Shown: positions 12,701 through 27,700 of the stretch, piece by piece
Layout of the letters: each line of letters starts with the position of its first letter
Numbering within the stretch: the stretch's first letter is position 1
NCBI GenBank assembly: GCA_009741485.1
Contig: CM019219.1
Coordinates: 31,901,280 to 31,965,279, forward strand
Direction of reading: 5' to 3'
Source of the DNA: Malurus cyaneus samueli
Taxonomy: Eukaryota; Chordata; Aves; Passeriformes; Maluridae
Length of the DNA: 64,000 nt
Translations under genes and position numbers: made by a program
The notes under the pieces: model-generated
The model's database searches: none
The model's input: only the letters and a program-made list of their open reading frames with translations
What the model was told of the DNA's origin: nothing

Positions 12701-15700
12701 GCCAGATGCCTTTCCTCCCCGGGCTGTGGGAATGGAAGCGTGCACACTGGGGGGGAAAGGCAGCCAGTGATGGGGAAAAGCTGCGGGAGAACAGCTGGGA
12801 TTGCTGACAGCTCGGTGGGATTTGGGGTGTGCTCCCCGGGAGCCCCTGGCGTCGCTCCGCAAAGGCAGCGCATGTCACTCCCCCAGGGGGTTGAAAGCCG
12901 AGCATCCTTTTTACCCTTAGTGGGGAAAAAGCCTGGTGGTGCAGAAAGAGGCCAAGATCCTAAATTAAACATGCTGAGCGTGCATGGTTTGGCACTTTTT
13001 TTCCGCATGTTCCCTGTCACGCTCAACTAACCTGCTCCGCTGCCCGGCATCATCTCCGTGATGTTGGGATGCCAGGAGAGCCGTCCAGCCAGCCTCACCT
13101 TCCACCTCCCCTGATGTAAATCGGTGTTAATTAGCCTGGCCTCACCTTCCACCTCCCCCGGTGTAAATCAGGGCTGTTAATTAGCCTGGCTGGCGAGGTG
13201 CTGCCCAAGCTCCTGGCTTCTCCCCAGAGGGGCTTTTTGCCTCGCTGGCGCATTTGATGTTGTCACAGCTTGTGGTCCTCCTGGCTCCCCTCTCCCCAGG
13301 GTTCCCATTCCCTCCTCGCTAACCTTCTTTTAACCTTCCTCCTTCCCTATATATATATTTTTTTTCCCCCTTCAGAAGAAAATTACACTTTCCCGGTGTT
13401 GTCTGTCACCGCAATAAGCACTTACAAGTGCAATTGTATGGGGCCAAATGAAGGGAATTCATTTTGCCCGTGCTTTCTGGGACTGTCAGACCCCCTGTAA
13501 ATCATTATCTCATCACCAGCCCATCCAGGTGCACGGAAAACGCTTTTCTGGGCTCTGCTCTCACACCAGCCACTTAGGAATTAATGACACCGAGGGACTC
13601 GCAGTGGTTGTGGGCACAGAAGTAACTGAGAGGAAAAATCCTGGCTGGGAGATTGAGGGTTGGCAATGTTGAGGGTGCTCAAAGGATTTTGGGGCGAGAG
13701 AACCCAAAAAAGGGCCTGGTGGCAGGTGTTGGGATGGGGGATTAGCCCTAGGTGAGTCTGGGCATCTCTCCAGGCAGAGTTCCACAGGTTTGTTCCATTT
13801 TACCAAACGCAATTCCAGTGCCCACGGAAAGAAAATCGCAGTGAAGAGGAAAATCAGCACAATCAGTAGGTGTGGATGGCTGGATCCAGCAGAACACTGC
13901 TCAGGCTGGGAAAATGTTTGGGGAGAAAAACTTAAATAATCCTGTCTGGTTTTCGTGCCTTTTGTCCTCTGTCACCCCACGGTGTGGCAGGTGAGCAGCA
14001 CACGGGGGTAGAGCTGTGCTTGAGCTCCTGCTCTGCTGTCAAGGGTAATCAAGGCCATCGATAAATCAGGAAGGTTTTAGGAACAGGTTGTGTTCCACGC
14101 CACTCCTAAAATACAGCCTTTTGCTAGTATGTGGGCAAAAAATGTGTCTTTGACCCTGCTCCTTCACAGACCTGTTGGTCTCTTAAGTAATCCAGACAGG
14201 GCTCTATTCAGGAAATATACTGAGGCAGAAAAAGGATATTTTAGGGATAGCATTCCACTTCCCTCACCTAAAAATAAAATTTTCTGCTCCTTTTTCCTGC
14301 CACCACTCATGCATATTTTATATATTCATTACAGCAAAGACTTTAAAACACAAATAAATCTTGCCTTGCTCATCCAGAGCTGACACAGTGAAGGTGCTGG
14401 TCATTTAGCCGTGACTAGCCTGCTCCAGCTCCGACAGCTGCTGGTGGAATGGGTGCATCCCACGGCATCCCGAGCTGCTCCATCCATGGGAATGCAGCAG
14501 ATTGCACCCCCAGAAGGGTGGAAAGCAAGACTGAAAGCACTCCTTGCTTTTCCAGATCAGTGTTTTAGCCTGGGGAGCCGTTCTGAAGTGTGATAAATTC
14601 CATAAATACCTTCATTTATTAATTAACTTTTCTTTTTTCCAGGCAACTGACAATGACGTGGGCACATATGGGGAAGTCAGTTATTTTTTCAGCGATGACC
14701 CTGACCAGTAAGTGAGACTGGCACAACTTTGATCCTCCAAAATCCCCTTCTAACCTCCCTAGGGAGGCACAGGGTGATAAAAGGGCATTGGTTGTGTCCT
14801 ACCTGTGAGATGCCCTGTGAAAAAAGTCATGAACTTCACGCTGTCAGGCTGCTGCCTCTCCATCTCCAGTGCATGGTCACCAGGGCTTTTCCCCCTTCCT
14901 TTGCTGTCTCCTCAGTTTCTCCCTGGACAAGGACACGGGTGTGATCCTGCTGACAGCTCGGCTGGACTTTGAGACCACACAGCGCTTCACGCTGACCGTC
15001 ATTGCCCGCGATGGCGGCGGGGAGGAGACCACGGGGCGCGTCAGGATCAACGTCCTGGACGTCAATGACAATGTCCCCACCTTCCAGAAGGAGGCCTACC
15101 TGGGGGCTCTGCGGGAGAACGAGCCCTCCGTCAGCCAGGTGGTCCGGCTCCGGGTGAGGCACTGGAGCGGCTCCTCCGCTTGGGATGTGCAGTAGGGATG
15201 TGGGAGTGGGTTATAATCACAGAGTGGTTTGGGTGGCAAGGGACCTTAGAGCTCAGCCAGTTCCTAACCCCTGCCATGGCCAGGAGCATCTTCTACTATC
15301 CCAGGTTGCTTCAAGCCCCATCCAACCTGGCCTTGAAACTTCCAGGGATGGCGCAGCCACAGCTTCTCTGGACAACCCTCAAGGGGAAGAATTTCTTTCC
15401 AATATCCAACCTAAACCTCCCTCTATCAGTTTAAAATGATCAGTGCTGTGATGGGTTCCTTCTGAAGCAGCTCCTAACAACCAGTTTTCTTCTTGCAAGA
15501 GGGAAGCAGGGGAGGGGAGGCTGTGTACAGACCCCTTGTGGTCCTGAGGGGTGAACCTCCCTCCATCTCTTTTTGAGTCTCCTCGGCTCTCCCTGGCACA
15601 GCTCCCACGCCCATGTATTCCCTGTGCTCTCTCCCTAGGCATCCGATGAGGACTCCCCTCCCAACAACCTCATCACCTACAGCATCGTGGAGGCGTCCGC

Positions 15701-18700
15701 CTTCCGTGAATACTTTGACATCACGGTGTCGGAAGGCTACGGAGGTGAGTGCTGCTGTGTCACCCTCCTGAGCGTGCCCACGGCCTGCTCGGTGCACAGC
15801 TGCTCCCTTCACCCTCCCTCCGTGCATCCTTCCAGTGATCAGCGTCAACCACCCCCTGGACTACGAGCAGCTGGACAACGGGGTCATCTACCTGACGGTG
15901 ATGGCCAAGGATGCCGGCAACCCACCGCTCAACAGCACCGTCCCCGTCACCATTGAGGTGTTTGTAAGTACAGCACCTAGCATTCTGCTCGTGCTTTCCC
16001 TGCAATTTGTGGATTAACTCATCAATTACCCAACGAGACCAACCCGTGAACGTATGGATTGTGATTACATACGTGTGTCACACGTGTCTCGTGCTACAGC
16101 TGACCACGGGGTCAGGAGCAGAGCCAGCACCAGGGTGGAAATCCCTCGAGGGGAGGGGTTTCTGCTGGGAGGCTCAAAGAAGATCAGATCAGCGTGTCAC
16201 TTTGAGGCACACTGTGGTTTGAGGGTGTCTGCAGGGAGGTGTCAGTGATGGAGACAGTTCGCCTGATAACGCGTCAGTCTCGCTGCGGTGGGATTGGCGC
16301 TGGGCTGGCGGCAGCGTCAGTCTGGGAGGATGAAGGAGATAAAGCCAGCGATGCTGTGAGATGGGAATGAAGTCCCATGAGCACGTCTCTCCTTCAGATC
16401 CCTCACTGTGCTTGAGAGAGGGGGAGCAAGGCAGTGCCCAGGGAGTTCATGGTGGTTAAATACATCCTTCCCGTGCTGTGCTTTCAGCAGCATGAACACC
16501 TCTTTCTCAAGACCACACTTCAGTGGGTCATCTCCTCGTGTTGGGTCTGTACTCTGGCAGCGTTTAAGTAGCTGTCACTTCTCCCACTCTCAACCAAAGG
16601 GAATTCCTCTCAGCTGGAAAAAGAAAAGAAATAAAAGCCAAAAACCGGGAAGGAAATGAGGGGAAGTGTTTTGTGACAGCACTTGAGGAACAAGAGCTGC
16701 GAGGAGGCAGAACCGGGGCGGGTGCGGAGGGCGGTAATCTTTTTTCATCCTTTGGTTGTTGGTTTTTAATAAAGAAGTCAAACTCGCCTTGTAGATTTCC
16801 CATTAGGGGACAATACGCTTTTGTAGAGGGAGCTGCCGAGTCAGAACTAATAGCGCGCGCCGCGCCAGGATCCCGGCAAATAGCACCGCTAATAAGTTTC
16901 TGCCTCGCTCCCTGCCACTGATGCCCCGCTCAGAGCCATGAGCCAGCGACTCCATGCTTGGAGGAGAGGGGCTGCGTGCTCAGTGTGAGCGTCTGCCCCT
17001 CCTCAGCATCCTTGGGGACAGCCAGGAGTGATGGACAAGGCGGGGATCAGCTTGGCACTGGAGGAAAGGGGAGGTTTAGGTTGGATGTTGGGAAGGAATT
17101 GTTCCCTGGGAGGGTGGGCAGGCCCTGGCACAGGGTGCCCAGAGAAGCTGTGGCTGCCCCTGGATCCCTGGAAGTGTCCAAGGCCAGGTTGGACAGGATT
17201 TTGAGCCACTTAGTCCACTGAAAGGTGTCCCTGAATTAAGGTGAGCTTCAAGGTCCCTTCCAACCCAATCCAGTCTGTGAATCTGTGATACAAAGACTGT
17301 CTGAGGGTGAGGGCATAGGGAGGGAGGCAGAGGGTCAGGAGAACATTGGAAGCTGGTTTCAGCTGGTTAGGTGGATAACTTCTTCTGTGGGAGTGCAAGA
17401 GTGGCAGGTTCTGTCTGGCATCACTGCAGGTGCCCTGGGGAGCTCTGGAGCTCCCGTTGCTGGAGTGGGAAATGTCCTCCTCGAGTAGAAGGCAGGTGCA
17501 GGCCAGCTCTGGCCAGCTGGAGAGCCAGCCAGCAGCCAGCCCTGCCTCCTTGGGACCGAGCTTGCCAGGCCGTGGCCTTGCTGAGCGTGGCCTGATGGCC
17601 TCGGGAACATTAATGACACGACACAGCAGCTGCTCTGGCTCGTGTCCGTCCAGCTGGAGCGCGGCACAGCATCGTGTGGATGCACACTCACCCTCTCCAC
17701 TGCCTTTAACCTGCCCAGGCCTCCTGGGTGACCCCCACCCATCCCTGTGAGGGGGAGGAGGAGGAGGATGGTCGGTGAGGACATCCCTGGGACAGGCAAC
17801 AATTCCCTCATTACCCTTGGAGGAGGCGCCGGGGAAGCTGAGTGATGCAAAGGCTGATTAAAGACCACCTGCTTCCAGGAATGAAAGCAGGGGCTGGCAG
17901 TTTAATTGCAGCACGATGGGCATCGTTGGCACATGAAATTGCTCCAAATCTCAAGTTTGGTGGCAGCAGGAGCAGCTGAGCCTGCAGGCCCATCAGTGGG
18001 CTGTGGGTAGGAAGCGTGCCCAGAGCAGCCTGGGGGAAATGGCCAGGTCCATAACGGTGTTTGAATGTCCTGGCAGCTCTGTCCTTATCTCTGTTGAGTT
18101 TGGTTCATTTAAGGCAGATTCTTCACAAAGTTTAAACAGCATTTAAAGCCCCCTGGGGGGAGATTTTAATCAGTCCATAATCTGTTTTGAGGGATGTTTA
18201 AAGCAAGTGCACCTGCCTGGTTTCTCCAGGACAGCCACAGTCCCTGGCAGGGTCAGGTTTGGAGAGAGCACATTGGGATGCAAATCAGCTTCCCCCCATA
18301 GAAATGCTGTGGCTGCCCCCTCTGCAAACACCCACAGCGTTCCTCCTCTGGAAGGGAGGCAGCCAGAGCTCAGCAGCTCCTCTGGCCAGCCCAGTTTGCC
18401 TGGTGGCCTCATGGCCAGGATGAATTAAGCCGCTCCTGTACTGCTCAGGGAGGGAGCACCAGCTCTGTGTGGGATGCTGTGGTGCTTCACGTGGTGCCTG
18501 AGGCTTGTGGTGGGTCAGGAGCAGCGTGGAGGATGCTCCTGTGCCAGTGGTGGTGGTTCCTCTGCCTGGGCTGGATGATGAGGTGGTGGGGCAGTCAGCA
18601 CCACCCCCTTGAAGGGCTCAGCGGGGTCACTGACAATCATTTCACCCCAATGAGCCCCGTGCTCAGCCCCGCTGCCTCCTCCCAGGACCACCTTCCCCTC

Positions 18701-21700
18701 ACTGCCATCGAGCTGGTCACACCTCGAGGTGCAGTGGCCCAGGAGCATCCCTGTCCCAGATTTTTGCAGCTGCTGGACCACTTTGCCTTCTTCCCAACCG
18801 GCCTCTCGACCTTCTCTTCGTTTCAGGATGAAAACGACAACCCGCCCACGTTCAGCAAGCCCTCCTACGTGATCGCCATCATGGAGGACATCATGGCAGG
18901 TACGGGGCACACCCCTGCCCCTTCTCTGGGCTCCCAGGAGGGCTCTGAGTGTTTTAGAGCCAGAATGGGATGGGTGATCCCTTTTTGGGTAGGGAAGTCT
19001 CATAGCTGTGAGGGCTGGGGGTTTGGCTGCGCTGTGCGTGTGCAGGAGAGGGGAGCTGCAGGAGCAGTGTAGGGGCGGCTCTGGATCATCTCAGCCCTTG
19101 TCTCTGCTGCCCCCAAGGAGCCACAGTGCTGTTTCTCAATGCCACGGACATGGACCGGTCCAGGGAGTACGGGCAGGAGTCCATCATCTACTCCCTGGAA
19201 GGCTCCTCACATTTTCGGATCAACGCTCGCTCAGGTGAGCCTCTGGACGTTCCCTTCCCTTTTCCTTTCAGTTCCCTCTTTCATCCTCACTCACCCCTCC
19301 TCTCCTCCAATCAGCCTGCTCAGGAGACCCACAATTTAAGGGATTCACCAGATTTCAGACACCACCACTTGCTCAGTCACTCTGAGAGCATCAGCAGAGG
19401 CATCTGTGGAAACTCAGCCCCTGAGCCTAAGGAACAGCTTGGCCACTAACTTAATTTCTGTTAGTTAAGGAGCTGCCAAGGTCCATTGTTTGGAACAGAC
19501 TCTCCTGAGCCTGGCTTTAAGCATTTCTCTTTTAACCTCTGTCATCTCCTGTGGCTGCAGGAGAAATCACCACAACGTTTTTGCTGGACCGCGAGGCCAA
19601 ATCCGAGTACATCCTGATCGTCCGGGCGGTGGATGGAGGCGTGGGGCACCACCAGAAGACAGGCATTGCAATGGTGAGTGTGGGAAGGGGCAATTCCCAT
19701 CTCCTCCAGCCTGCTGGGGCTGGGATTTTGGAGAGCTGCAGGGTTTCATTTTCGCTGTGTGAGGGGCACACAATGGTGCCTGCCCTCGGCACTGCGCCTG
19801 TTGTTCCTCACATAATGACTGTCCAGGTGGCACAGACCTTGAAATCCACTTGCTTTCCTGGAAAACCATTCACACAGGGGCCACTTGACTTTGCAGAGCC
19901 TGTGGATGTGGTAATGAGTCCTATTCCACCTTCAGCACGGCTCCCTTTGTTCGGCTCACTTTGTTCCTCTCCCTTTATTCGCTCCTCTTGAGCAGGGGCT
20001 GCCTTGGAGAGCCTGGGTACACTGAGTTAGTTATTCCTCAGCCTGAGTCAAGGGTTTTCAGCCATTCTGGAATGCCTGGGAAGGCTCTAGTGGAGCTGCA
20101 GGTGTAGTGCTCTGCCCTGTCCTTTGCAGCCCTCAGGGAGCCCCATTGCTGCCAAAATGTTTGCAAAACTCTTTGGGAAACTTTGTTTACAAGCAAAGAG
20201 TTTGTAAAACTCTTTTGACTCAAAAGCCAAGGGTCCATCCCCGATGGGCTTTATGATATTAAAGGTCTTTTCCAGCCTTTCCAACCTTAACCATTCCATT
20301 ATTTTCTCTCTCACTGCTCATTTCTTTGGACATTTCACACCAGTGGGACGCTCCCGCTCCTGGGATTCTGGGTTGGGTTACAGGAGAGATGTCCCACATG
20401 CAGAAAAATTCGTGGTTGTGCTGAGGAATATCCCTAAAATAGTTGTCCTTCCTGCCAAGGGCCATGAGGAGATTTGTGCTAGCAGCCTAGAAGCTCCCTG
20501 TAGAGCCTTCCAGAGGAATGGGATGGCCTTGGTGGGCACCAGTGTGGCTTGGGGAATGCTGAGTTCATCTTTGGAGATCCAGATGCTCCTAACAGCCTTG
20601 TTAAAAGGCAAAGCAAGGGGGAACAAAATGCCTCCTGATTCCTGAAAAGTTAAAGAATATTAAAGCTCAGTGAGATGAGGGCAGCTGAGCAAGTCTGTCT
20701 GCTGGGATAGACACCAGGAACTCAAAATAATATTTTTTGGTCAGGAATAAAGGTTCATTCAGGGGCTTTGTAAGGTCCCCAGGTGACCTGGGCTGCTTGG
20801 AGTAGGGGTGGATCAGCAACCCTCCCCAGGGGCCACTGTGGTGCCTTGGCTTGTCCCCGGAGACTGTGGTGGCCAGACTGGCCTCTGCTACCACGGGGTG
20901 GCACCAGCAGCTCAGCCTGGTGTGACAACAGGGCACTGTGGCGTGGGAGCAGAGAAGATCCCGGGAAAATCTCTTCCTGCTCAGTACTGGTGGGTGCTGG
21001 GGGCTCCCCTAGAGCTGTAGCCCTTTCCCTGTCCAGCCCCACAGGCTGGGGTGGAACGGGTGCTGTGGGGAGATGACAGTCCCACAGGCTGCTGTCACTG
21101 GGATGCCATTTGTCACACTGGAAACACAGGCAGGTGACACTTCAGGGCTCCATCCTCACCCTGCTCTTACCTTTGCACCTCCCAGCCCATTACCAGACTC
21201 TCTCCTGACTTCTCATTTATTCTTTTTTTTTTGTCCTGTTGCTTTTTACCGGTCACTCGGATTTTTCCTTCCTTTCCTGCCACATTCCCACTGATTTTCA
21301 TCCTCCCCCACTGATTTTCATCCTCCTTGTGGTGAAGGAGCTTCTTGAAGACAGCACACCTTATGCCCTGGGGCTGTTTTTCACTGTGATAAATACACAG
21401 GAGCAAAAACACCAAGTTCAGATATGCTGAGGAGCTTGGCTGTGAAGTTCAGATATGTTGATTTTGATTTTGATCAGTTCAGGACGCTTTTTTTTTGCAG
21501 ATTTTCCCTGCTGGGTGAACACAGAATCACAAAACCATGATAATTTGGGTTGGAAAAGGTGCTTTAAGATGATCCAGCCATTCCCTTGGTGCTGCCAAAC
21601 CACAATCACACATTTCTGAATCCCCCTGGGGGTGGTGACCCCAAACACGTGTTGGGGACATTCCAGGCCTCAGGAAGCTGTGCCTCCTGGAGCAGCTCTG

Positions 21701-24700
21701 CTTTCTTGCTCCCTCCCAGGTGAACATCACGCTGCTGGACGTCAACGACAACTATCCCACCTGGAAGGATGAGCCATACTTCATCAACCTGGTGGAAATG
21801 ACCCCTCCCAACTCGGATGTCACCACGGTACGTGTGAGGCCAGGTGGTGACAGATGGGCTGGAGCAGGGGATCGCCTCCAAACAAGTGTCACCTCCTAAC
21901 TGGTGTCACCCGTGTCACCTTCAGTCCGGCGCCATTTTGCAGAATTCCATTTCAAAGCTTGCTCCTGCTGACCATCCCCTGTGTTTTTCCTCCCTGCTGG
22001 GATATTTTTTTTCCCCTCTCCAAATTGTGTGGATTTTGGCCAAATCCTCCTTTTCTTAGCCTGCCTGCGACCTCCTTCAAGGACCTCTCTGAAAGACTTT
22101 GATTTACAGCCTTTCAAGTCCCTCTGGCGAAATAAAAGAGAAAGAGAGGGGGAGGCTTCTACTCCATCACGCCAAGAGAAAAATGATGGGAGCAAAATGG
22201 AAAATAAATGAGGGAAAAGTGAAGAAAATCCACAAAATCATATAAGGAGGAAGGCTGCAAAAAAAAAAAGGGAGTTTTTTTGCAGGGGGAGAAGGGTATG
22301 GCAGTGTTACCCAAGCAGGAGCACGGTGGTTTTCTCTCCTCCAGCCCCGCTGCTCAGTGCCAGCTTGAAGTCATCTTGGTTTTGACAACCCAATTAGTTG
22401 CTGGGAAAATAATTATTTTGTCACCAATCTGATGTAAATTCAGCTGCAGGACAAGCAGCAGGAGCTGGGAAGTTATGAGCGCAAGGAAATCGGGGTGTTT
22501 TTTAATGTAAATGTCCCCCATAATTAAAAACGTCACAGGGAGACCAATAAAGCACAAAATACCTGGTGTGGAGGAGAACTTCACTGAGGAATTATTTCCA
22601 GCATTCCCCATGTGGCAGCACGAGTTCCTCAGTGTGCCTCTTTGTCCCTTTTATTTGATTTTTCCAGAGGGACCTCGTATTTTTAGTTTCGAAAGGAGGA
22701 AAAACCAGTTTGATTGCTGCCTGTTTGTGTTTTGTCATGCCATTACATCCTGTGCTCTCTGGCCGGTTTTGGGGAGATTTAATGAAGCAGAGGGTGCAGA
22801 ATCCCTGCAAATATGAAAATACAGGGTTGTGGGTGGAGGAAGGAGGAATTCTTGCTGCTCCATGCGGGGTTAATTCCCGTCACTGCGCTGTAATTTCGTG
22901 CTGTTCCCCTGCGGCAGGTGGTGGCTGTGGACCCAGATCTGGGTGAGAATGGCACGGTGCTCTACAGCATCCGGCCTCCCAACAAGTTCTACAGCATCAA
23001 CAGCACCACGGGCAAGATCCGCACCACGGGCGTGCTGCTGGACCGGGAGAACCCCAACCCCCAGGAGGCTGAGCTCATGCGCAAGATCGTGGTGTCCGTC
23101 ACCGACTGTAAGCTTCCACCCCAAACCAATTTTTCCTGCTGTTGAATGGAGCCTTCCCCAGCCTGATTTTCCCTTCATGACAAAGCCTCGTCTGTTTCCT
23201 CTCCTCTTGTTTTGGGCATAAGTGGTTTTGAGATTAAAAAGTGGGAGTAGCTTAGAACCTGCTGCTAAAATACAGCAGAAACCCCTCAAAAGAGGAGTGT
23301 GGTCACTCACATAGCAGCCCTGACAATGAAGCTCTCCCTCCCCTCAGCCTTGCTCCATTGGCATCCTGGAAAATCAATTGAGCAGGGGAGGGAAACAGAG
23401 CTGATTTTTTTTTTCTGGAAATAGTACATTAGGGAAACTTTACTTAAGAAGAAAGGTAGATACATGAAGATAATTTTTCATTTTCAGACAGCGGGTAGGA
23501 TGAAGAGGAATGGTTTTAAACTAAAAGAGGAGATTGAGATTAGATGTTGGGAGGGAATTCTTCACTCAGAAGGTGGTGGAACAGGCTGACCAGATAAACT
23601 GTGTCTGCCCCAACTCTGGAAGTGTCCCAGGCCAGCTTGGATGACATTTGGAGCAACCTGGGACAGTGGGAGGGGTCCGTGCCCATGGCAGAGGTTTGGA
23701 ATTGGATTATCTGTAAGGTCCTTTCCAACCCAAACCATTCTAGGATTTTATCCGGGGCAGATCATGTGTGACAATTCAGGGCCATCACCCCATCCTGCAC
23801 TGCTGTCTGCATAGGGCCTGAGGGCTCCTTTTTGGGGGAAGGGATGGAAGCAGCTTGAGCGCTAACTCGGCACCTCCACAGGTGGGAGGCCACCCCTGAG
23901 AGCCACCAGCAGTGCCACGGTTTTTGTCAACCTGCTGGACCTGAACGACAACGACCCCACTTTCCAGAACCTGCCCTCTGTTGCTGAGATCGCCGAGGGC
24001 CTCCCCGCTGGCTCCTCCGTGTTCCAGGTGAGTGTGTCCTGTTGCTGCCATTCCTCATGCTGGGAATGCTGGTGTCACTGCCATTGCTTCTGCAAAGCGG
24101 GCCAGCGGTGCTTCTTCTCCCTCCTCTCCACCCTCTCCATCTCCTCTTTGCTGTCCTGTAGGGATGGAATTGGGAGGATGCACTAGGAGTTGTGTGTCTT
24201 TGCTCCACATTCTCAGTCCTGACAGCATCCCTGGGGGCAGAGACGCTCAGGGGTTTTGTGTGCCGTGGCTTCCATTGCCAGGAGATGCTCAGGCTGCTCT
24301 CCCTGCCAGGTGGTGGCCATCGACCTGGACGAGGGTCCCAATGGGCAGGTGTCCTACCGCATGCAGGTGGGCATGCCCCGCATGGATTTCGTCATCAACA
24401 GCACCAGCGGGCTGGTCACCTCCACGGCCGTGCTGGACAGGGAGAGCATCGCCGAGTACTACCTGCGGGTGGTGGCCAGCGACGCCGGCTCGCCCGCCAA
24501 GAGCTCCACCAGCACCCTCACTGTCAAAGGTGGGTGCACCACACCCTGCAGGGACTGCAGGAAATCCAGTGGGAGATGACAAACTGAGGCCTGAAAACAG
24601 GATCGTGTCTGGCTTTGTCCACAGCAGGACACAGGGATGGTTCCCGTTCCCATGGGCTCTGTGTCTGCTGTCAGCACGCTGCAGAGATGGGAAAAACCGT

Positions 24701-27700
24701 TCTGGCAAACATGGTGTTTCTGACAAACGTGGTGTTTATGGCAGGGCCCCCAAATCCTCTGTTGTTTTTTCTTTCTGTTCTTCCCATCCCCAAAAGTGTT
24801 GCTTTTCCTTTTGCTTCAGCATGTGATTCCCATCAGCTGCGTGCCTGGACAGCCCACGCAGCCCCAGTTCAGAGCTGGAGCCTCGTTGCATGGCCTGTCT
24901 TTAATTTTATTTACTGGCTATTTACTGGCTTTCTGCAAGTCCGGTGCTGGAAAAGGAGAAGCATCATCTGGAGATAAACCGACCCTGGATTGTCCTCAGG
25001 CCTGAGTTTGGAAAAGAGCTTCCTGGTCCTGTACCTCCAGAGCTCTCTGCCGTGCCCCAGGACACACTGAGCTTATATTTAAGCCCCAGATTTTCCTTTG
25101 AATAAGGATGGAAGCAGCACTCCAATTACAGTGCTGTAACCTTTTTTTGGCCGTGAGGAGGGTGATCTCTGGGTATCAGAGGCAACCAGACAAAGCCTAC
25201 AGCCACCATGCACCAACGGCAGGGAGAATCCACCCTGGGATGCTCAGGGTGGCAGGAGGAGGTTTGGGAGCCCAGCAGGCATCAGCCTGGCTCCTCCAGG
25301 AGGGGCAGCCTGGCAGGACACTCAGCTGTGCTCCCCTTTTTCAGTTCTGGACGTGAACGACGAGAGCCCCACGTTTTTCCCTGCCGTCTACAACGTGTCC
25401 CTGCCCGAGGACGTGCCCCGCGATTTCAAGGTGGTGCGGCTCAACTGCACGGACAACGACATCGGGCTGAACGCCGAGCTCAGCTACTTCATCACAGGTG
25501 CGAGCCGCAGGCTGGGCAGGAGCTGTGGCTGCAGGGCTGTCCCGGACCTTGGCCAGGGCTTTCTGCCTTTCAGCGCCGCCTTTTTGCCTTTCCCGGCCCC
25601 TCCAAACCTTGTCCCGCATCGCCCTCTGCTGAACAGCCCCGCTTGGCTCCCCGCTCTGCTGACCGCTCTGCTGACCCCCGGCATCCCTAGAAAAGCGTCA
25701 GGATGGGCACAACACCTCACGAGTGTTTATGGCTGGAAGGCGTAGATGGAATTTTGGGGCGTTTTGGTGGCCCCGTGTGTCGGTGGGGTTGGGCGGGCAG
25801 CGATACCGCCCAGGCAGTGCCCCATTCACTCTGCACCTGCAGCAGGCAGCTGGGGAACCCCCTGGCCGTGGTTTGACTTGCAAACTGCAGACCGAGCCTG
25901 CAGGAAGAGGGCAAAAACAGAAGTGTCACCACAGAGTCACTTTTCCCACAGCAGCAGCCTGGAGTTTCATGTCACGGCCTCCCCGCAGGTGACACGGGGT
26001 GTGCTGCCTCACAGCACACGTGCAGAGTTACCCCAGAGCATTCAGGAAATGATGTGGCTCTCACATGATTCAGCTTTTCCTATGGCCATGGGATTTTTCA
26101 TGTGCTGTGAGGCAGGGGAAGGTGCTCTGCCTGGGAAAAAAATCCAGCACCATCCTTGCACAGCTGGGCTGGCCTGAGGCCCAGGCTGCAGGATCCAAGG
26201 AAATGGCCTCAAGTTGCACTAGGAAAGGTCACATTAGGTATTGGGAAAAATTTCTTTGCTGGAAGGGTGGCCAGGCATTGGAACAGGCTGCCCAGGGAAG
26301 TTGTGGGTGCTTCATCCCTGCAAGTGTTAAAGGTCAGGTTAGACAGGGCTTGGAGCAGCCTGGTCTAGGGGAAGGGGTCCCTGCCCATGGCCAGGGGTTG
26401 GAACAAGACGAGCTCTAAGGTCCCTCCCAACCCAATCAACTCCAGGTTTCTGTTTTCCTTTCCTTTGCTGCAGGTGGGAACCAGGATGGCAAATTCAGCG
26501 TTGGCTTCAGGGACGGTGTGGTGAGGACAGTGGTGAGCCTGGACAGGGAGACCATGGCATCCTACACGCTGATCCTGGAGGCCATCGGTAAGGACTGCCC
26601 AGGGGGACCACTGTGGTGGCCGAGCTCCCCTGCAGGTGTGTCAGAGGGCAGCAGCCTCTGAGGCACTCTGCAAACCAGAGCCTGTGTTGGTGTTAACATT
26701 TCACAGCCCACAGTGAATTAATGTCCTGGTTCCATCACGGCTTTGGCAGATGGTGTATTCACCTCTCGGGTTTGCCCACCCTCAGGGCTTCCCCTTTCAC
26801 CCAGGAAAGGCAAAGCCCCCAGTTCCTGAGAAGCTCCTCACTGTCCAGGGCAGCCCTCCACCCAAAAATGCCAGCGCTGCAGAATCGTTCCCCTCATCCC
26901 ATGCCAGCCCTTGGCTCTGTGGCTGCTGATGAACCCTGAGCCACCCGGCACGGGCAGAGGGCCCGTGTGCCAAGCTCAGCTTGGCTGCCATCCCCAGAGC
27001 TCTATAATGATGTGCCTGTTCACAGATGACTTGGATGCCCCTTTTGAGAGGACAAATAAGCGGCCTGGGCCGAAATGTTGGGGGCACAGCACTGCAGGTG
27101 CCACGGGACTGCAGCAGGGGTACGGGACCAGATCCCGGGGGTGCAGGATCTGTTCTGCCCCTCCAATGGGGACCACACTCCCTGGGTTTGCCCAGATCCC
27201 ACAGGCTCCAGCTGGATGGGTTTAGGGCCCCCTACAATCAGCATGCAGGAAAATCCAAACCCAATCCGTGCTTCCCAGTGACTTCCTGACATGTGCTGTT
27301 GTGTCCTTGTCTGCTGAGCACTGACCCATCCTCTTTGTGAGCTGAAAACTCATCAGGCTATGTTCATTCCCAAATCCCTGCCCTCCAGCAGTCCCAGTGT
27401 ATGGAATTGCAAATCCTCTCTAATGACCAGTTGCATTTTCCAGCCTCACCGGGGCTCCATGGCAGAGCCTGGGGGTGGTTTGGCTTTTCCTTTTTCTTTC
27501 AGAATAGGAAGAGAAAAAAACAACCCTAAAACCCCACGGCTCAGTGTGGGATTTGAAAGCTGCAAAAAGATGAAAGGTTTTAGTTTAGAAATCTTGATCC
27601 CGTTAGTTCAGCAGCTGTGGGCTGAGCACCACCTGGGCAGGGAGGAGGTGGCTGCACCTCCATCCATCCATCCATCCATCCATCCATCCATCCATCCATC

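Larger units (their letters stand above)
1651..14642. other. CDH23: CDH23 13-kb intron between e2 and e3
   Basis: No coding exon recognised. Holds one CR1 fragment, short tandem repeats and several AT-rich blocks (about 2.51-2.77, 7.48-7.83 and 8.43-8.79 kb) with a texture unlike the GC-rich surroundings, possibly regulatory. Open frames inside are short and show no recognisable family. Confidence 0.85.
19674..21719. other. CDH23: CDH23 intron between e9 and e10
   Basis: 2 kb. Contains two short CR1 tails in opposite orientation and a 10-bp inverted repeat. No exon recognised. Confidence 0.8.

Noticed and set aside
12451..13026. 191-codon minus-strand open frame in the 13-kb intron
   Set aside because: No recognisable domain, low-information composition and no supporting splice or promoter signals.
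24032..24826. 264-codon plus-strand open frame
   Set aside because: Wrong-frame shadow of CDH23 exon e13 with flanking intron.
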